64,000 nt of DNA. It comes from Acidimicrobiia bacterium (GTDB taxonomy: Bacteria; Actinomycetota; Acidimicrobiia; Acidimicrobiales; Aldehydirespiratoraceae). Location: assembly GCA_022828135.1 (NCBI GenBank), contig JAJEJB010000048.1:1-64000 (forward strand). The letters run 5' to 3'. Positions 18,115 to 25,578 of the stretch are shown piece by piece. Under the pieces are notes generated by a model. The model saw nothing but the letters and a program-made list of their open reading frames with translations. It was not told the DNA's origin and did not search any database. The translations under genes and the position numbers were made by a program. How positions within the stretch are numbered: the stretch's first letter is position 1; every line of letters starts with the position of its first letter.

Positions 18115-18154
18115 GGGATGCACGCTCGCTCGCTCGTGCGGGTTGAATGGGGCT

Positions 18155-18595
18155 ATGGACCAGTTCATGCAGGCTGCGATCGACGAGGCTCGCAAGGGCC
18201 GGGCCACCGGCGGCATCCCCATCGGGGCGGTGCTGGTGCACGACGGCGAGATCATCGGCCGGGGCCACAACCGCCGGGTGCAGATGGGCTCGGCCATCCG
18301 CCACGGCGAGACCGACGCCTTGGAGAACGCCGGCCGGCTCCCGGCGAGCGTCTACCGCGACTCGGTGATGTACACCACCCTGTCGCCGTGTGCGATGTGC
18401 ACCGGCGCGATCCTGCTCTACGGCATCGGTGAGGTCGTGGTGGGCGAGAACCGGACGTTCATGGGCGAGGAGGCCCTGCTGGCCGAGCGGGGCGTGAGGG
18501 TGACCGTGCTCGACGACGAGACGTGCGTGGCCATGATGGAGGAGTTCATCGCGGCCGAGCCCGACCTCTGGAACGAGGACATCGGCGAGGAATAG
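18155..18595 (+). CDS. Cytosine deaminase-like CDA-fold deaminase (yeast FCY1 type)
   Basis: 146 residues. The zinc site is complete: HGE near residue 60 and SPCAMC near 88. The protein resembles yeast cytosine deaminase along most of its length: IPIGAVLV, RGHNRRVQMGSAIRHGE, LYTTLSPC-like TTLSPCAMCTGAILLYGI, VVGEN and the C-terminal WNEDIGE. It should convert cytosine, or a related base, to the oxo form in the cytoplasm. A tRNA-adenosine deaminase is less likely because the C-terminal WxEDIGE lid is specific to the fungal-type enzyme. ATG 18155 matches the family start. It is divergent from padR, so the palindrome may control it. Confidence 0.8.
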   Translation: MDQFMQAAIDEARKGRATGGIPIGAVLVHDGEIIGRGHNRRVQMGSAIRHGETDALENAGRLPASVYRDSVMYTTLSPCAMCTGAILLYGIGEVVVGENRTFMGEEALLAERGVRVTVLDDETCVAMMEEFIAAEPDLWNEDIGEE

Positions 18596-18608
18596 CCGGC
18601 AGCAGCGC

Positions 18609-18657
18609 GTTCTTGATGTAGTTGTTCCGCTCCAGCGAGCACAACTACATCAAGAAC
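18609..18657. repeat. Dispersed palindrome, copy 1 (17-bp arms)
   Basis: Left arm GTTCTTGATGTAGTTGT at 18609-18625, 15-base loop, right arm ACAACTACATCAAGAAC at 18641-18657, a perfect match. It lies between two convergent genes and could fold into a strong hairpin, but no U-rich tail follows. The same arms recur at 47338-47384 and 62160-62208. Confidence 0.9.
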
Positions 18658-18671
18658 TTGGAGACGCGGGG

Positions 18672-19811
18672 CTACAGGCAGGTCCGTACCGCGTCGACGA
18701 TCCGGCGGCCGCGGACGTCGCCCATCAGGTCGGCGTCCATGCGGTTCATCACGTAGGCGACGCTCAGGCGATTGTCGAGGTCCACCGCGGCCAGCGAGCC
18801 GCCCCAGCCGCCCCAGAACATCTGGCCCGGCTCGGTGGTGAACATCTCCCCGAGCTGCAACCCGAAGCCGAGCCCGTGGCGCAGGCGGACCATCAGCACC
18901 TGGTCGATGCCGTCGACCTGCTCCTCCAGGGCCCGCCGGGCGGTCGCCTCCGACATGAGGCGCACGCCGTTGACTGCGCCGCCGCAGGCCAGCGCGGCAT
19001 GGATGCGGGCGATTCCCCGGGCGTTGCCGAACCCGCCGGCGGCGGGGATCTCCGCGGCCCGCCACTCCCGTGTGGCCGGCTCTGCGGCGGTCATCGGCAC
19101 GCTCGTGATGGCCTTGACTGCAATCGAGTCGGCCGACACCTCCTGCCCGTTGATCGTGAGCCTGTCGCCGCTGAACACCGGAGGCACCAGCGCGGCGACC
19201 CGGTGGTCCTCGGAGGCGGGCAGGCTGATCCAGAAGTCGGCTCCGAGGGGCTCGGCCACCTCGGTGCGGAACCAGTCGGCCATGCGCCGGCCGGTGATGC
19301 GGTGGAGGATCTCGCTCTGCAGGCTGCCCTGGCTGATGGCGTGGTAGCCCGACGCGGCGCCCGGCTCCCACCACGGGGCCTGGGCCGCCAGGTTGGCCGC
19401 CACAGCTTCGAGGTCGTAGAGCTGCTCGACGTCGGTCAGGGGCGGGTCGAAGCCGGGCACGCCGGCGGTGTGGGCCATCACGTGGCTCACCAGCACGCCC
19501 TCCTTGCCGTTCTGGGCGAACTCGGGCCAGTACTGCGCCACGGGGGCGTCGAAGTCGAGCTCGCCCCGGTCGGCCAGCATCAGCATGCAGGTGGCGGCCA
19601 TGGTCTTGGTGGTGGAGTAGACGTTGACGATGGTGTCGCGCTGCCAGGGCGTGCCGTCGGTGTCGGCGTCGCCGCCCCAGATGTCGACGACGAACTCGCC
19701 GTCCAAGGTCACCGCCGCAGCCGCCCCAACCTCCAGCCCCTCGTCGAAGTTGGCCTCGAACGCCTCCTGGACCGCTTCGAACCCAGGCTTGCACGTCCCA
19801 TAGATCTCCAT
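18672..19811 (-). CDS. Serine hydrolase of the beta-lactamase family (EstB-like)
   Basis: 379 residues with the class C beta-lactamase/esterase fold. The nucleophile motif SxxK is STTK near residue 66 and the YxN-like second motif is YHAISQG. A Gly-rich WGGWGG near the C-terminus stands in for the KTG strand. No export signal is visible, so a cytoplasmic esterase or peptidase is more likely than an antibiotic lactamase. The ATG at 19811 begins the family N-terminus (EIYGTCKPGFEAVQEAF). Upstream lies an AT-rich stretch shared with the divergent gene at 20075. Confidence 0.83.
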   Translation of the reverse strand: MEIYGTCKPGFEAVQEAFEANFDEGLEVGAAAAVTLDGEFVVDIWGGDADTDGTPWQRDTIVNVYSTTKTMAATCMLMLADRGELDFDAPVAQYWPEFAQNGKEGVLVSHVMAHTAGVPGFDPPLTDVEQLYDLEAVAANLAAQAPWWEPGAASGYHAISQGSLQSEILHRITGRRMADWFRTEVAEPLGADFWISLPASEDHRVAALVPPVFSGDRLTINGQEVSADSIAVKAITSVPMTAAEPATREWRAAEIPAAGGFGNARGIARIHAALACGGAVNGVRLMSEATARRALEEQVDGIDQVLMVRLRHGLGFGLQLGEMFTTEPGQMFWGGWGGSLAAVDLDNRLSVAYVMNRMDADLMGDVRGRRIVDAVRTCL

Positions 19812-19870
19812 GCCCCCATGATGGCGCAGCATGACGCGGTTTGTTGGTCCGGTGTTGCGAACCAGCAAGC

Positions 19871-19899
19871 TTGATCAACAGATGATTTTCTGCTATAAC
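19871..19899 (+). promoter_or_regulatory. Candidate sigma-70-type promoter
   Basis: TTGATC (19871-19876) and TATAAC (19894-19899) are separated by exactly 17 bases in the most AT-rich stretch of this 263-base gap. Start of transcription near 19906 would leave a leader of about 170 bases before the gene at 20075. The leader contains a short ORF-like ATGATGCACTCATGA. Confidence 0.5.
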
Positions 19900-20074
19900 A
19901 GGTATTTAACTTCGCCATGATGCACTCATGACCTGTCCTGTAACTAGTTTCAACAGCCTTTAGTAACACTGAGTATGTCGGCGAAGGCTGACCAGTTGAA
20001 GACCGTGCAGTGACGTCCGACCCAGGGGTCTGGGGTCTCAAGCACGGCCTGACCTCGAGGAGGCTCTCGGGACG

Positions 20075-20776
20075 ATGACTACCGCTCACACCCAGACCGA
20101 GGACCCCACTGCCAGCATCGACTCCGGGATCGCCGGCGCTCCTACGGTTCGCGCTGAGCAATCCGGGTGGGGCGCCTCGCACACGGCATTCCTGATGCTG
20201 CTCATAGCCCCGCCCGTGGTCGCCCTCGTGCTGGTCATGATTGTCCTGCCCATCCGCGACGGCAAGAGGGATGGGGACAGCGCGAGGGAGACGTACAGCA
20301 ACCTCCAGTCCTTGACCTACTCGGCGCGCTGGAGGACCGATAGCGAGCTCAGAGATGTCCGATGGGACTTGGACAGCGACCTGTACTCCCTCGACGCCGC
20401 GCTCTGGTCGGTGGGCCTTGACTTGGGCTCGCTTTCCTCCAGCCTCGGGGCCGACTTCCGTCCCAGCGTGCGGGAGCTGGAGGGCCAGGTTGATGCCAGC
20501 CGTGACGAAGTCGATCAACTCCGACGCTCCGTCGATGCCCGGTTCGCGCGACTTCAGGACAGCGTCGATGCGAGGCTCGGCGAACTGGAGGACATCACCG
20601 ATGGTGCGATGGACGCCCATTGGGACGAGTCAAGCCGGCGGTTCTCTCGCGACATGCGGATCTTCATGGGTGCCCTGTGGGTGATCGCCGCCGGCTTCTT
20701 GGCGGTGGCGATAGCCGGATTGTGGGCGTCTTGGCGAGACAGTCGGACCCGCACTCAGCCCGCCGCGGGAGCGTGA
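20075..20776 (+). CDS. Membrane protein with central helical domain, unknown
   Basis: 233 residues with two hydrophobic segments, about 37-61 (TAFLMLLIAPPVVALVLVMI) and 201-219 (FMGALWVIAAGFLAVAIAG). Between them is a charged helical region with heptad-like spacing (ELEGQVDASRDEVDQL, VDARFARLQDSVDARLGEL), probably a coiled coil. The topology suggests a membrane-tethered oligomeric protein with the coiled part on one side. No family is recognised. ATG 20075 is the first start after the candidate promoter. The gene is followed immediately by the toxin-antitoxin pair. Confidence 0.6.
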   Translation: MTTAHTQTEDPTASIDSGIAGAPTVRAEQSGWGASHTAFLMLLIAPPVVALVLVMIVLPIRDGKRDGDSARETYSNLQSLTYSARWRTDSELRDVRWDLDSDLYSLDAALWSVGLDLGSLSSSLGADFRPSVRELEGQVDASRDEVDQLRRSVDARFARLQDSVDARLGELEDITDGAMDAHWDESSRRFSRDMRIFMGALWVIAAGFLAVAIAGLWASWRDSRTRTQPAAGA

Positions 20777-20847
20777 CCACCATGTGGCGCTCGGATCGCA
20801 GGAGATCAGACCGGACGAGATCAGGCGAACTGGTTCCGTCGAAGCCT

Positions 20848-20864
20848 TAAACGTGTTACGTTTA
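20848..20864. promoter_or_regulatory. Small palindrome, candidate toxin-antitoxin operator
   Basis: TAAACGT, GTT, ACGTTTA: 7-bp arms with a 3-base spacer, lying at the beginning of the toxin reading frame. Ribbon-helix-helix antitoxins bind short palindromes of this kind. That it is the operator is inferred from position. Confidence 0.5.
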
Positions 20865-21116
20865 GGACGGCTGCGAATCTTGGAGTCGGCCTACCGGCAC
20901 GGGCTGACCGGCGACGAGATTCGACACGCATGGACCAACGCCGTCGGATTCTTCGATATCGACCTTGAGCATGAACCGATCAAGAGCCTCTGCATCGGCC
21001 CGGACGGGGCCGGAAACTTGCTTGAGATCCTCTATCTCCAGCTTCATGGGGAGAACTTGGTGATCCATGCGATGCCGTTGCGGCCCGCCTTCGGGACACT
21101 GCTGACGGGAGGTTGA
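20853..21116 (+). CDS. Putative toxin of a type II toxin-antitoxin pair (BrnT-like)
   Basis: About 87 residues. RILESAYRHGLTGDEIRHAW, then a short acidic strand, IGPDGAGNLLEILYL and VIHAMPLRPAF resemble small actinobacterial proteins of the BrnT/DUF4258 kind, an RNase-like fold. The start is uncertain: GTG 20784 is open but would put the palindrome inside the gene, GTG 20853 lies within the palindrome, and TTG 20880 has AGGACGG upstream. It is separated by three bases from the ribbon-helix-helix gene. Toxin-first order is normal for BrnTA-like loci. Toxicity is not shown by sequence. Confidence 0.62.
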   Translation: MLRLGRLRILESAYRHGLTGDEIRHAWTNAVGFFDIDLEHEPIKSLCIGPDGAGNLLEILYLQLHGENLVIHAMPLRPAFGTLLTGG

Positions 21117-21119
21117 CAG

Positions 21120-21392
21120 ATGAGCCGACAAAGCGGTGCCCGTGCCCAGCCGACAAACGAAGACCTTGCTGCCATTGTCGACGAGTTCGAGACTCGAGAG
21201 TTCAGCTCGGGCGAACTCGCCGCCATCAGGAGGACGCGGCGCCGGTCGCCGCGTCTAGGCGAGGCCAAGGCCGAGGTGCGCACATTTCGCGCTCCTCCGA
21301 GCCTCATGGACCGCATCCGGCAGCGGGCTGCTTCCGACCGCACCACCGAGAGCCAGGTGATCCGGGACGCGCTCGACGCCTACTTATCGTGA
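21120..21392 (+). CDS. Putative ribbon-helix-helix antitoxin
   Basis: 90 residues. The C-terminal 40 residues form a CopG/Arc-type DNA-binding segment: a short strand (EVRTFRAPPSLMD) followed by two helices (RIRQRAASDRTTESQ, VIRDALDAYLS). The N-terminal half (ELAAIRRTRRR) would wrap around the toxin. GGGAGG sits nine bases before the ATG. It starts three bases after the toxin stop, so translation is coupled. It should bind the toxin and repress the operon, probably through the palindrome at 20848-20864. Confidence 0.68.
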   Translation: MSRQSGARAQPTNEDLAAIVDEFETREFSSGELAAIRRTRRRSPRLGEAKAEVRTFRAPPSLMDRIRQRAASDRTTESQVIRDALDAYLS

Positions 21393-21444
21393 GATAGATG
21401 GGAAGGTGACTAGCGATGGGTTTCCCGCGAAGTGATCCGAGCAT

Positions 21445-21612
21445 TTGGACCTGTTCGACATCGACGACGTGCAGGGGGTGTTGAAGACCGTCGACGCGTC
21501 ATTGCGAGAGATTGTCAACGCCAGGCGCCGTCTCGAGTTGGTCGCACTGCTTTCAGAGCCGGGGCGCTACGACTTCGACGCGCTTGACGATGCGTGGGGT
21601 GGAGAGGACTGA
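21445..21612 (+). CDS. Short ORF with a duplicated SnoaL fragment at its start
   Basis: A 55-codon frame from TTG 21445, the first start after an in-frame stop at 21433. Its first 16 residues (LDLFDIDDVQGVLK) repeat the C-terminal region of the SnoaL-like protein encoded at 21711-22232, with 31 identical bases in a row. The rest (RRRLELVALLSEPGRYDFDALDDAWGGED) is unrelated and looks like a real C-terminus. No good ribosome site is seen. It is best read as a gene fragment formed by recombination, possibly no longer expressed. The rest of the 21393-21710 gap holds nothing else I can identify. Confidence 0.4.
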   Translation: MDLFDIDDVQGVLKTVDASLREIVNARRRLELVALLSEPGRYDFDALDDAWGGED

Positions 21613-21710
21613 CCTGGAGCCCGGGCCATCCGCCCAACCGGTCGATCGCTCCCATAGCTCTATGATCCCGAAGGGGTGTGACACCCGACGGCGAGCAGGA
21701 GGGAGCGGCG

Positions 21711-22232
21711 ATGGGGTATCCCCGGAGCGAGATGGAGCAGATGTGGAGCCGGTGGACGGCGGCCAATGAGGCGGCGGAGGCTGCCAACGACTGGACCGGG
21801 CTCGGGGACTTCTACACCAAGGACGCGTACTACTCGTGGACAGTGGGCCATCACGGGGAGTTCGCGGCCCGGGGCCGCCAGGACATCATCGATCACGTCC
21901 TGGTCTTCGAGATGATCGGCTTCGAGGGCTGGACCTACCCGTATGAGAAGGTGGTGATCGACGACTCCCGGGGCGAGATCGTCGGCTACTGGAGCCAGGT
22001 CACGCCGTTCGACGACGAGGCGGGTCGGCGGATCCGGACCAACGGCCTGGGGTGCTCGTGGTTCCGGTACTCGGGCGACTTCAAGTGGTCGGAGCAGCTG
22101 GACCTGTTCGACATCGACGACGTGCAGGGCGTGCTGAAGAAGCTCAACCGGCTCGGTCACCTGAGCGAGGAGTTCAAGGCCCGTCAGCAGCGCTACGTCG
22201 ACGGCACCGCGCCAGGGTCGCGCTTCGTCTAG
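21711..22232 (+). CDS. SnoaL/NTF2-like protein
   Basis: 173 residues of the NTF2-like alpha+beta cone fold: an N-terminal helix (EMEQMWSRWTAANEAAE), GLGDFYTKDAYYSW, ARGRQDIIDHVL and a strand-rich second half (IVGYWSQVTPF, CSWFRYSGDFK). Such domains serve as small cyclases, isomerases or hydrolases, or as binding proteins; no catalytic pair can be assigned. AGGAGGGA lies six bases before the ATG. An SDR gene follows after 16 bases and the two are probably one operon, a combination common in steroid-like or polyketide-like metabolism. Confidence 0.75.
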   Translation: MGYPRSEMEQMWSRWTAANEAAEAANDWTGLGDFYTKDAYYSWTVGHHGEFAARGRQDIIDHVLVFEMIGFEGWTYPYEKVVIDDSRGEIVGYWSQVTPFDDEAGRRIRTNGLGCSWFRYSGDFKWSEQLDLFDIDDVQGVLKKLNRLGHLSEEFKARQQRYVDGTAPGSRFV

Positions 22233-22248
22233 GGCGGGGGAACAGCCG

Positions 22249-23004
22249 GTGGACTCTCTTCAGGGCGCGGCGGTGGTGGTGACCGGGGCCAGTTCGGGGA
22301 TCGGCCTCGCTATCGCGGAGCGCTTCGTGGCCGCGGGCGCCCGGGTGCTGACCGGCAGCCGGAGCGAGCCGCCCGACGGTGGCGGCCGCTGGATTCGCAC
22401 CGACGTGGCCGATCCAGCCCATGCCGACGCGTTGGTAGCGGCGGCTGCGGAGGCCTTCGGCCGGGTCGATGTGGTGGTGAACAACGCCGGCGTGCAGGTC
22501 GAGAAGACGGTGGCCGACACCACCGACGAGGACTTCGACTACGTAATGGGCGTGAACGTTCGGGGTGTGTTCAACGTGTGCCGGGCCGCCGTGCGCCAGA
22601 TGCGGGACCAGCCCGATGGCGGGGTGATCATCAACGTCGGCTCGATCTCGGGCACGGTCTCGGATCACGGCATGGCCGTGTACAACACGTCGAAGGCGGC
22701 GGTGCATGCCTTGACCCGCTCGATCGCCATCGACCACGGCGGCGAGGGCATCCGCTGCAACGCGGTCCTGCCGGGCTGGATAGAAACCGCCATGGCCGAC
22801 TCGTCCTTCAGTCACGCGGCCGATCCGGCCGCAGCCCGCGCCGCAGCGGTCGAGCGTCACCCCGTCGGCCGCCTTGGCCATGCCGACGATGTGGCCGGCC
22901 TGGTGCTCTGGCTGGCCAGCGCCGAGGCGTCGTTCGTCTCAGGAAGCCTCTTCACCATCGACGGCGGCCTAACCGCCCAAACCCCTGAGTCCGGGTCAAA
23001 CTAG
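22249..23004 (+). CDS. SDR family NAD(P)-dependent oxidoreductase
   Basis: 251 residues, a classical short-chain dehydrogenase. The cofactor loop is VTGASSGIGLA, then NNAGVQ, the catalytic Ser in VGSISGT, YNTSKAA for Tyr and Lys, and the C-terminal signature LFTIDGGLTAQ. It has a GTG start and is preceded by the SnoaL-like gene at 16 bases. Substrate unknown. A decayed second copy of its last about 100 bases, split in two, lies at 24440-24471 and 26452-26499. Confidence 0.9.
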   Translation: MDSLQGAAVVVTGASSGIGLAIAERFVAAGARVLTGSRSEPPDGGGRWIRTDVADPAHADALVAAAAEAFGRVDVVVNNAGVQVEKTVADTTDEDFDYVMGVNVRGVFNVCRAAVRQMRDQPDGGVIINVGSISGTVSDHGMAVYNTSKAAVHALTRSIAIDHGGEGIRCNAVLPGWIETAMADSSFSHAADPAAARAAAVERHPVGRLGHADDVAGLVLWLASAEASFVSGSLFTIDGGLTAQTPESGSN

Positions 23005-23148
23005 CATTAGATCATTTGAAACAACAGCTTGAACACTGTAGTATAGATGTCCTGCCGCGTGTTGGGCTGTCAGGCCTGACGGGCGGCCTCGGAGCAGCCC
23101 TTGCGGGCGCCCCCAGCCGATCAACCTTGAACGGACGGAGGCCCCGTG

Positions 23149-23589
23149 ATGGCCGCAACCCAATCGCAGCGCGCCGCGCTGTACACGAGCCTGGTGGACT
23201 CGATGGGCGACGAAGCCGCAGAAACCCTCATGGATCAGCTCCCGCCCAGCGGGTGGGACCAGATGGCCACCAAGGACGATCTCGCCGGGGTCGAGCAGCG
23301 CCTGCAGGCTGCCCTCGCGGTGTTGGCCGCCGAGACCAACGCGAAGTTTGCCGAGACCAACGCGAAGTTCGCTGAGACGAACGCCAAGCTTGTTGAGAGC
23401 CACGCAGCCTTGCAGGTCGCCATGCATGAGGGCTTCGCCCAGGCCGCCAAGGAGCGGGCCGAGATCATCAAGGCTCAGGCTGAGATCATCAAGGTCCAGG
23501 CCAAGCAGCTCTACGTCATCGTCTCGGCCATCGCCGCGGCCACGATCTCGATCTGTATAGCCCTGTTCACAATCGGAGTCGGCGCGTAG
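23149..23589 (+). CDS. Coiled-coil tail-anchored protein A (LPPSGW family)
   Basis: 146 residues. The N-terminal domain holds TLMDQLPPSGWDQMATKDDL. A coiled coil follows with three 7-residue repeats (AETNAKF, AETNAKF, AETNAKL) encoded by three 21-bp units at 23329-23391. A single membrane helix ends the protein (about 121-143, LYVIVSAIAAATISICIALF). Similar small proteins with LPPxGWxxVATKxDL are, from memory, common in Actinobacteria and of unknown function. GGAGG lies seven bases before ATG 23149. A paralogue lies at 26530-27093 on the other strand. The ankyrin gene begins three bases after its stop. Confidence 0.72.
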   Translation: MAATQSQRAALYTSLVDSMGDEAAETLMDQLPPSGWDQMATKDDLAGVEQRLQAALAVLAAETNAKFAETNAKFAETNAKLVESHAALQVAMHEGFAQAAKERAEIIKAQAEIIKVQAKQLYVIVSAIAAATISICIALFTIGVGA

Positions 23590-23592
23590 CCC

Positions 23593-24441
23593 ATGAGTGA
23601 GGGTGACGACGAGCGGATCCAGGCTGCGCTGCAGGCGCTCTTGGTCGAGGACGTCGACGGGCTGCGAGCAGCTCTCGAAGCCGATCCGGGGGTGGTGAAC
23701 CTCAAGATCGGCAACGACACCATGCTTGAGTTGATGACCCAGCCCGAGGGAGGGCCGCCATCGCCGGAGATGGCCGCTGTCCTCATCGACGCTGGCGCCT
23801 ACCTGGAACGGGCTCTGAACCTCGCGGGATGCTGGAACCTGGCCAGCCTCTGCGCCCAACTCCTGGCCGCCGGCGCGGACCCTGCGGCCAGGGCGGACGC
23901 CGGCATCACACCGTTGGAGTCAGCGGCCATGCACAGCTCCACCGAGGCTGCCGACGTGCTCGTCGCGCACGGACTGCACCGGCCCTCGCTGTGGCTGGCC
24001 GCAGCCGCGGGGCTGTTGCCGGAGGTCCGGGACTGGGTCGGGCCGGACGGATCGCTACGGACCGATCCCGGCCCGTATCGCCCCGGCTGGGCCGATGTGG
24101 GCCGACCGGCTGGCGCACCGCCGACCGACGATCCGGCCCAGATCGTGGGCGAAGCCTTCGTGTTCGCCGCGCTCAACAACCGGCGAGACGTCGTCGACTA
24201 TCTGCTCGACGCGGGCGCCGACATTGACGCCCGTCCTTACCAGAACACGACCGCGCTGCATTTTGCCATCCAGTTCCAGCGGGCCGAGATGGTCCGGCAC
24301 CTGCTCGATCGGGGGGCGGCAGCCACCATCAAGGACGCCAACTTCGGCTCCGATGCCTCCGGCTGGGCACAGGCATGCGACGACGGCAGCGAGACGGCAG
24401 CCTCGATCCGCACGATGGTCGGCACGGTCCGAGCGGACTGA
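23593..24441 (+). CDS. Ankyrin repeat protein
   Basis: 282 residues. Ankyrin-type helical hairpins are visible: AGADPAARADAGITPLESAA (about 95-115), LLDAGADIDARPYQNTTALH (about 205-225) and MVRHLLDRGAAATIKD (about 234-250), with more degenerate units at the N-terminus. Ankyrin proteins bind other proteins. No signal peptide is present, so it is cytoplasmic. It follows the coiled-coil gene by three bases and may share its transcript. Its stop abuts the first fragment of the decayed SDR copy. Confidence 0.8.
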   Translation: MSEGDDERIQAALQALLVEDVDGLRAALEADPGVVNLKIGNDTMLELMTQPEGGPPSPEMAAVLIDAGAYLERALNLAGCWNLASLCAQLLAAGADPAARADAGITPLESAAMHSSTEAADVLVAHGLHRPSLWLAAAAGLLPEVRDWVGPDGSLRTDPGPYRPGWADVGRPAGAPPTDDPAQIVGEAFVFAALNNRRDVVDYLLDAGADIDARPYQNTTALHFAIQFQRAEMVRHLLDRGAAATIKDANFGSDASGWAQACDDGSETAASIRTMVGTVRAD

Positions 24442-24471
24442 CGTAGCCGGCCTGGTGCTCTGGCTTGGCAG
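24440..24471 (+). pseudogene. Fragment 1 of a decayed SDR 3' end
   Basis: Thirty-two bases matching 22888-22919 of the intact SDR gene with four differences; it would translate as DVAGLVLWLG, the conserved SDR C-terminal helix. It begins at the ankyrin stop and ends where the 1.98-kb island begins. Fragment 2, at 26452-26499, continues the same gene. Confidence 0.7.
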
Positions 24472-24551
24472 GTCTAGGAAGGCGGTGGAGCTACGAGCCA
24501 CGAGCAACGAACTCTATGCTGAGGGGCCACCGACTGTTGCGGGTAGGGCAC

Positions 24552-25478
24552 ATGGAGCGAACGGGTGGCGACGAGGTCGAGGTGGTCAGCGAGGCCGACT
24601 ACTGGGTCGGGCGCGTCAAGTCGATCCGGCGGTTCACGGTGCGCGACGCCGACGTCCGGGCCCCGTACAAGCCCCTGCTGCTGCTGTGGATGATTGGCCG
24701 CGTTGTTGGGGGGCAGTCCGCTGCGGTGTCGTTCAAGGACGCCGAGCTCGACTTGAAACTGCTGATGCACAGGTACCGCCTGGGCCGGAGTGTTCGCGTG
24801 GCCAACCCGTTCGTGTACCTCGGCACAAGCCCGGAACTGTGGAGGGTGGAGGACTCGAGCGGCAACGACGTGTCCAAGATGCCGCAGGCGACCAAGGAGA
24901 GCCCGGTGTTCCTGCGCGAGGAGGCGGTCGGCGCCCTCAAGCCTGAGTTCGAGTTCGCCCTGCACGATGCTGCGGTGCGCACGGCGGTGGTGAACGCGCT
25001 GTTGCAGATGGAGTTTCCCGAGACCCAGCACGAGGAGATCCTGCGGGATGTGAACCTCGGTCATGTGGTGGCAGTCGCGCAGGCGGCCCGTGATCCGAAG
25101 TTCAAGAGCACGGTGATGCGGGCCTACGAGGATCGATGCTCGTTCTGTGGCTATGACCTGCGCCTCGGCGGCTCACCGGTGGGTATCGACGCCGCCCACG
25201 TGCAGATGCGCACGAAGGGCGGGCCGGACCGCATCGAGAACGGGCTAGCGCTCTGTGTGCAGCATCATCGGCTGTTCGACGCTGGGGCGCTCGGTCTAGA
25301 TCAGGATCATCGGATCCTGGTGAGCGAGCATCTGAACCTGAGTGACCATGAGTCTGCCGCCCGGATCAAGAGCCTGGTCGGGGCACTGATACGCCGGCCA
25401 CTGCGCCGCTACCGGCTTCCAGCCCCGAAGCACATCGACTGGCACACCAAGAACCTCTTCAAAGACCCCGCCCGCTAG
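24552..25478 (+). CDS. Putative phosphorothioate-dependent HNH endonuclease (SBD-HNH)
   Basis: 308 residues. The N-terminal part reads like the sulfur-binding domain of McrA-type enzymes: APYKPLLLLWMIGRV (38-52), ANPFVYLGTSPELWRVED (84-101) and LQMEFPETQHEEILRDVNL (151-169). The C-terminal HNH nuclease has a zinc CxxC (C196, C199), the catalytic DAAHV (213-217), N230 and HHRLFD (238-243). Enzymes of this type cut DNA whose backbone carries sulfur and act as type IV restriction. The ATG at 24552 leaves a short lead before the domain. It is convergent with the PP-loop gene, and both sit inside the split SDR remnant. Confidence 0.74.
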   Translation: MERTGGDEVEVVSEADYWVGRVKSIRRFTVRDADVRAPYKPLLLLWMIGRVVGGQSAAVSFKDAELDLKLLMHRYRLGRSVRVANPFVYLGTSPELWRVEDSSGNDVSKMPQATKESPVFLREEAVGALKPEFEFALHDAAVRTAVVNALLQMEFPETQHEEILRDVNLGHVVAVAQAARDPKFKSTVMRAYEDRCSFCGYDLRLGGSPVGIDAAHVQMRTKGGPDRIENGLALCVQHHRLFDAGALGLDQDHRILVSEHLNLSDHESAARIKSLVGALIRRPLRRYRLPAPKHIDWHTKNLFKDPAR

Positions 25479-25578
25479 CCGCGAGCGTCATTCCCTCGGC
25501 AATGGGATCCGGCCGGTTCCACCAGCGCTATGGAATGCAAGTACGGCACTGTGTGGCCGAATGGCGACTTGGCTTTGG

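Noticed and set aside
18609..18657. Reading the palindrome as a plain Rho-independent terminator
   Set aside because: No T-run follows on either strand, and sister copies lie between tandem and divergent genes.
19910..19986. CTTCGCC and GGCGAAG as a riboswitch-like stem in the leader of the gene at 20075
   Set aside because: Only seven base pairs across a 63-base loop, easily expected by chance, and no known riboswitch core is visible.
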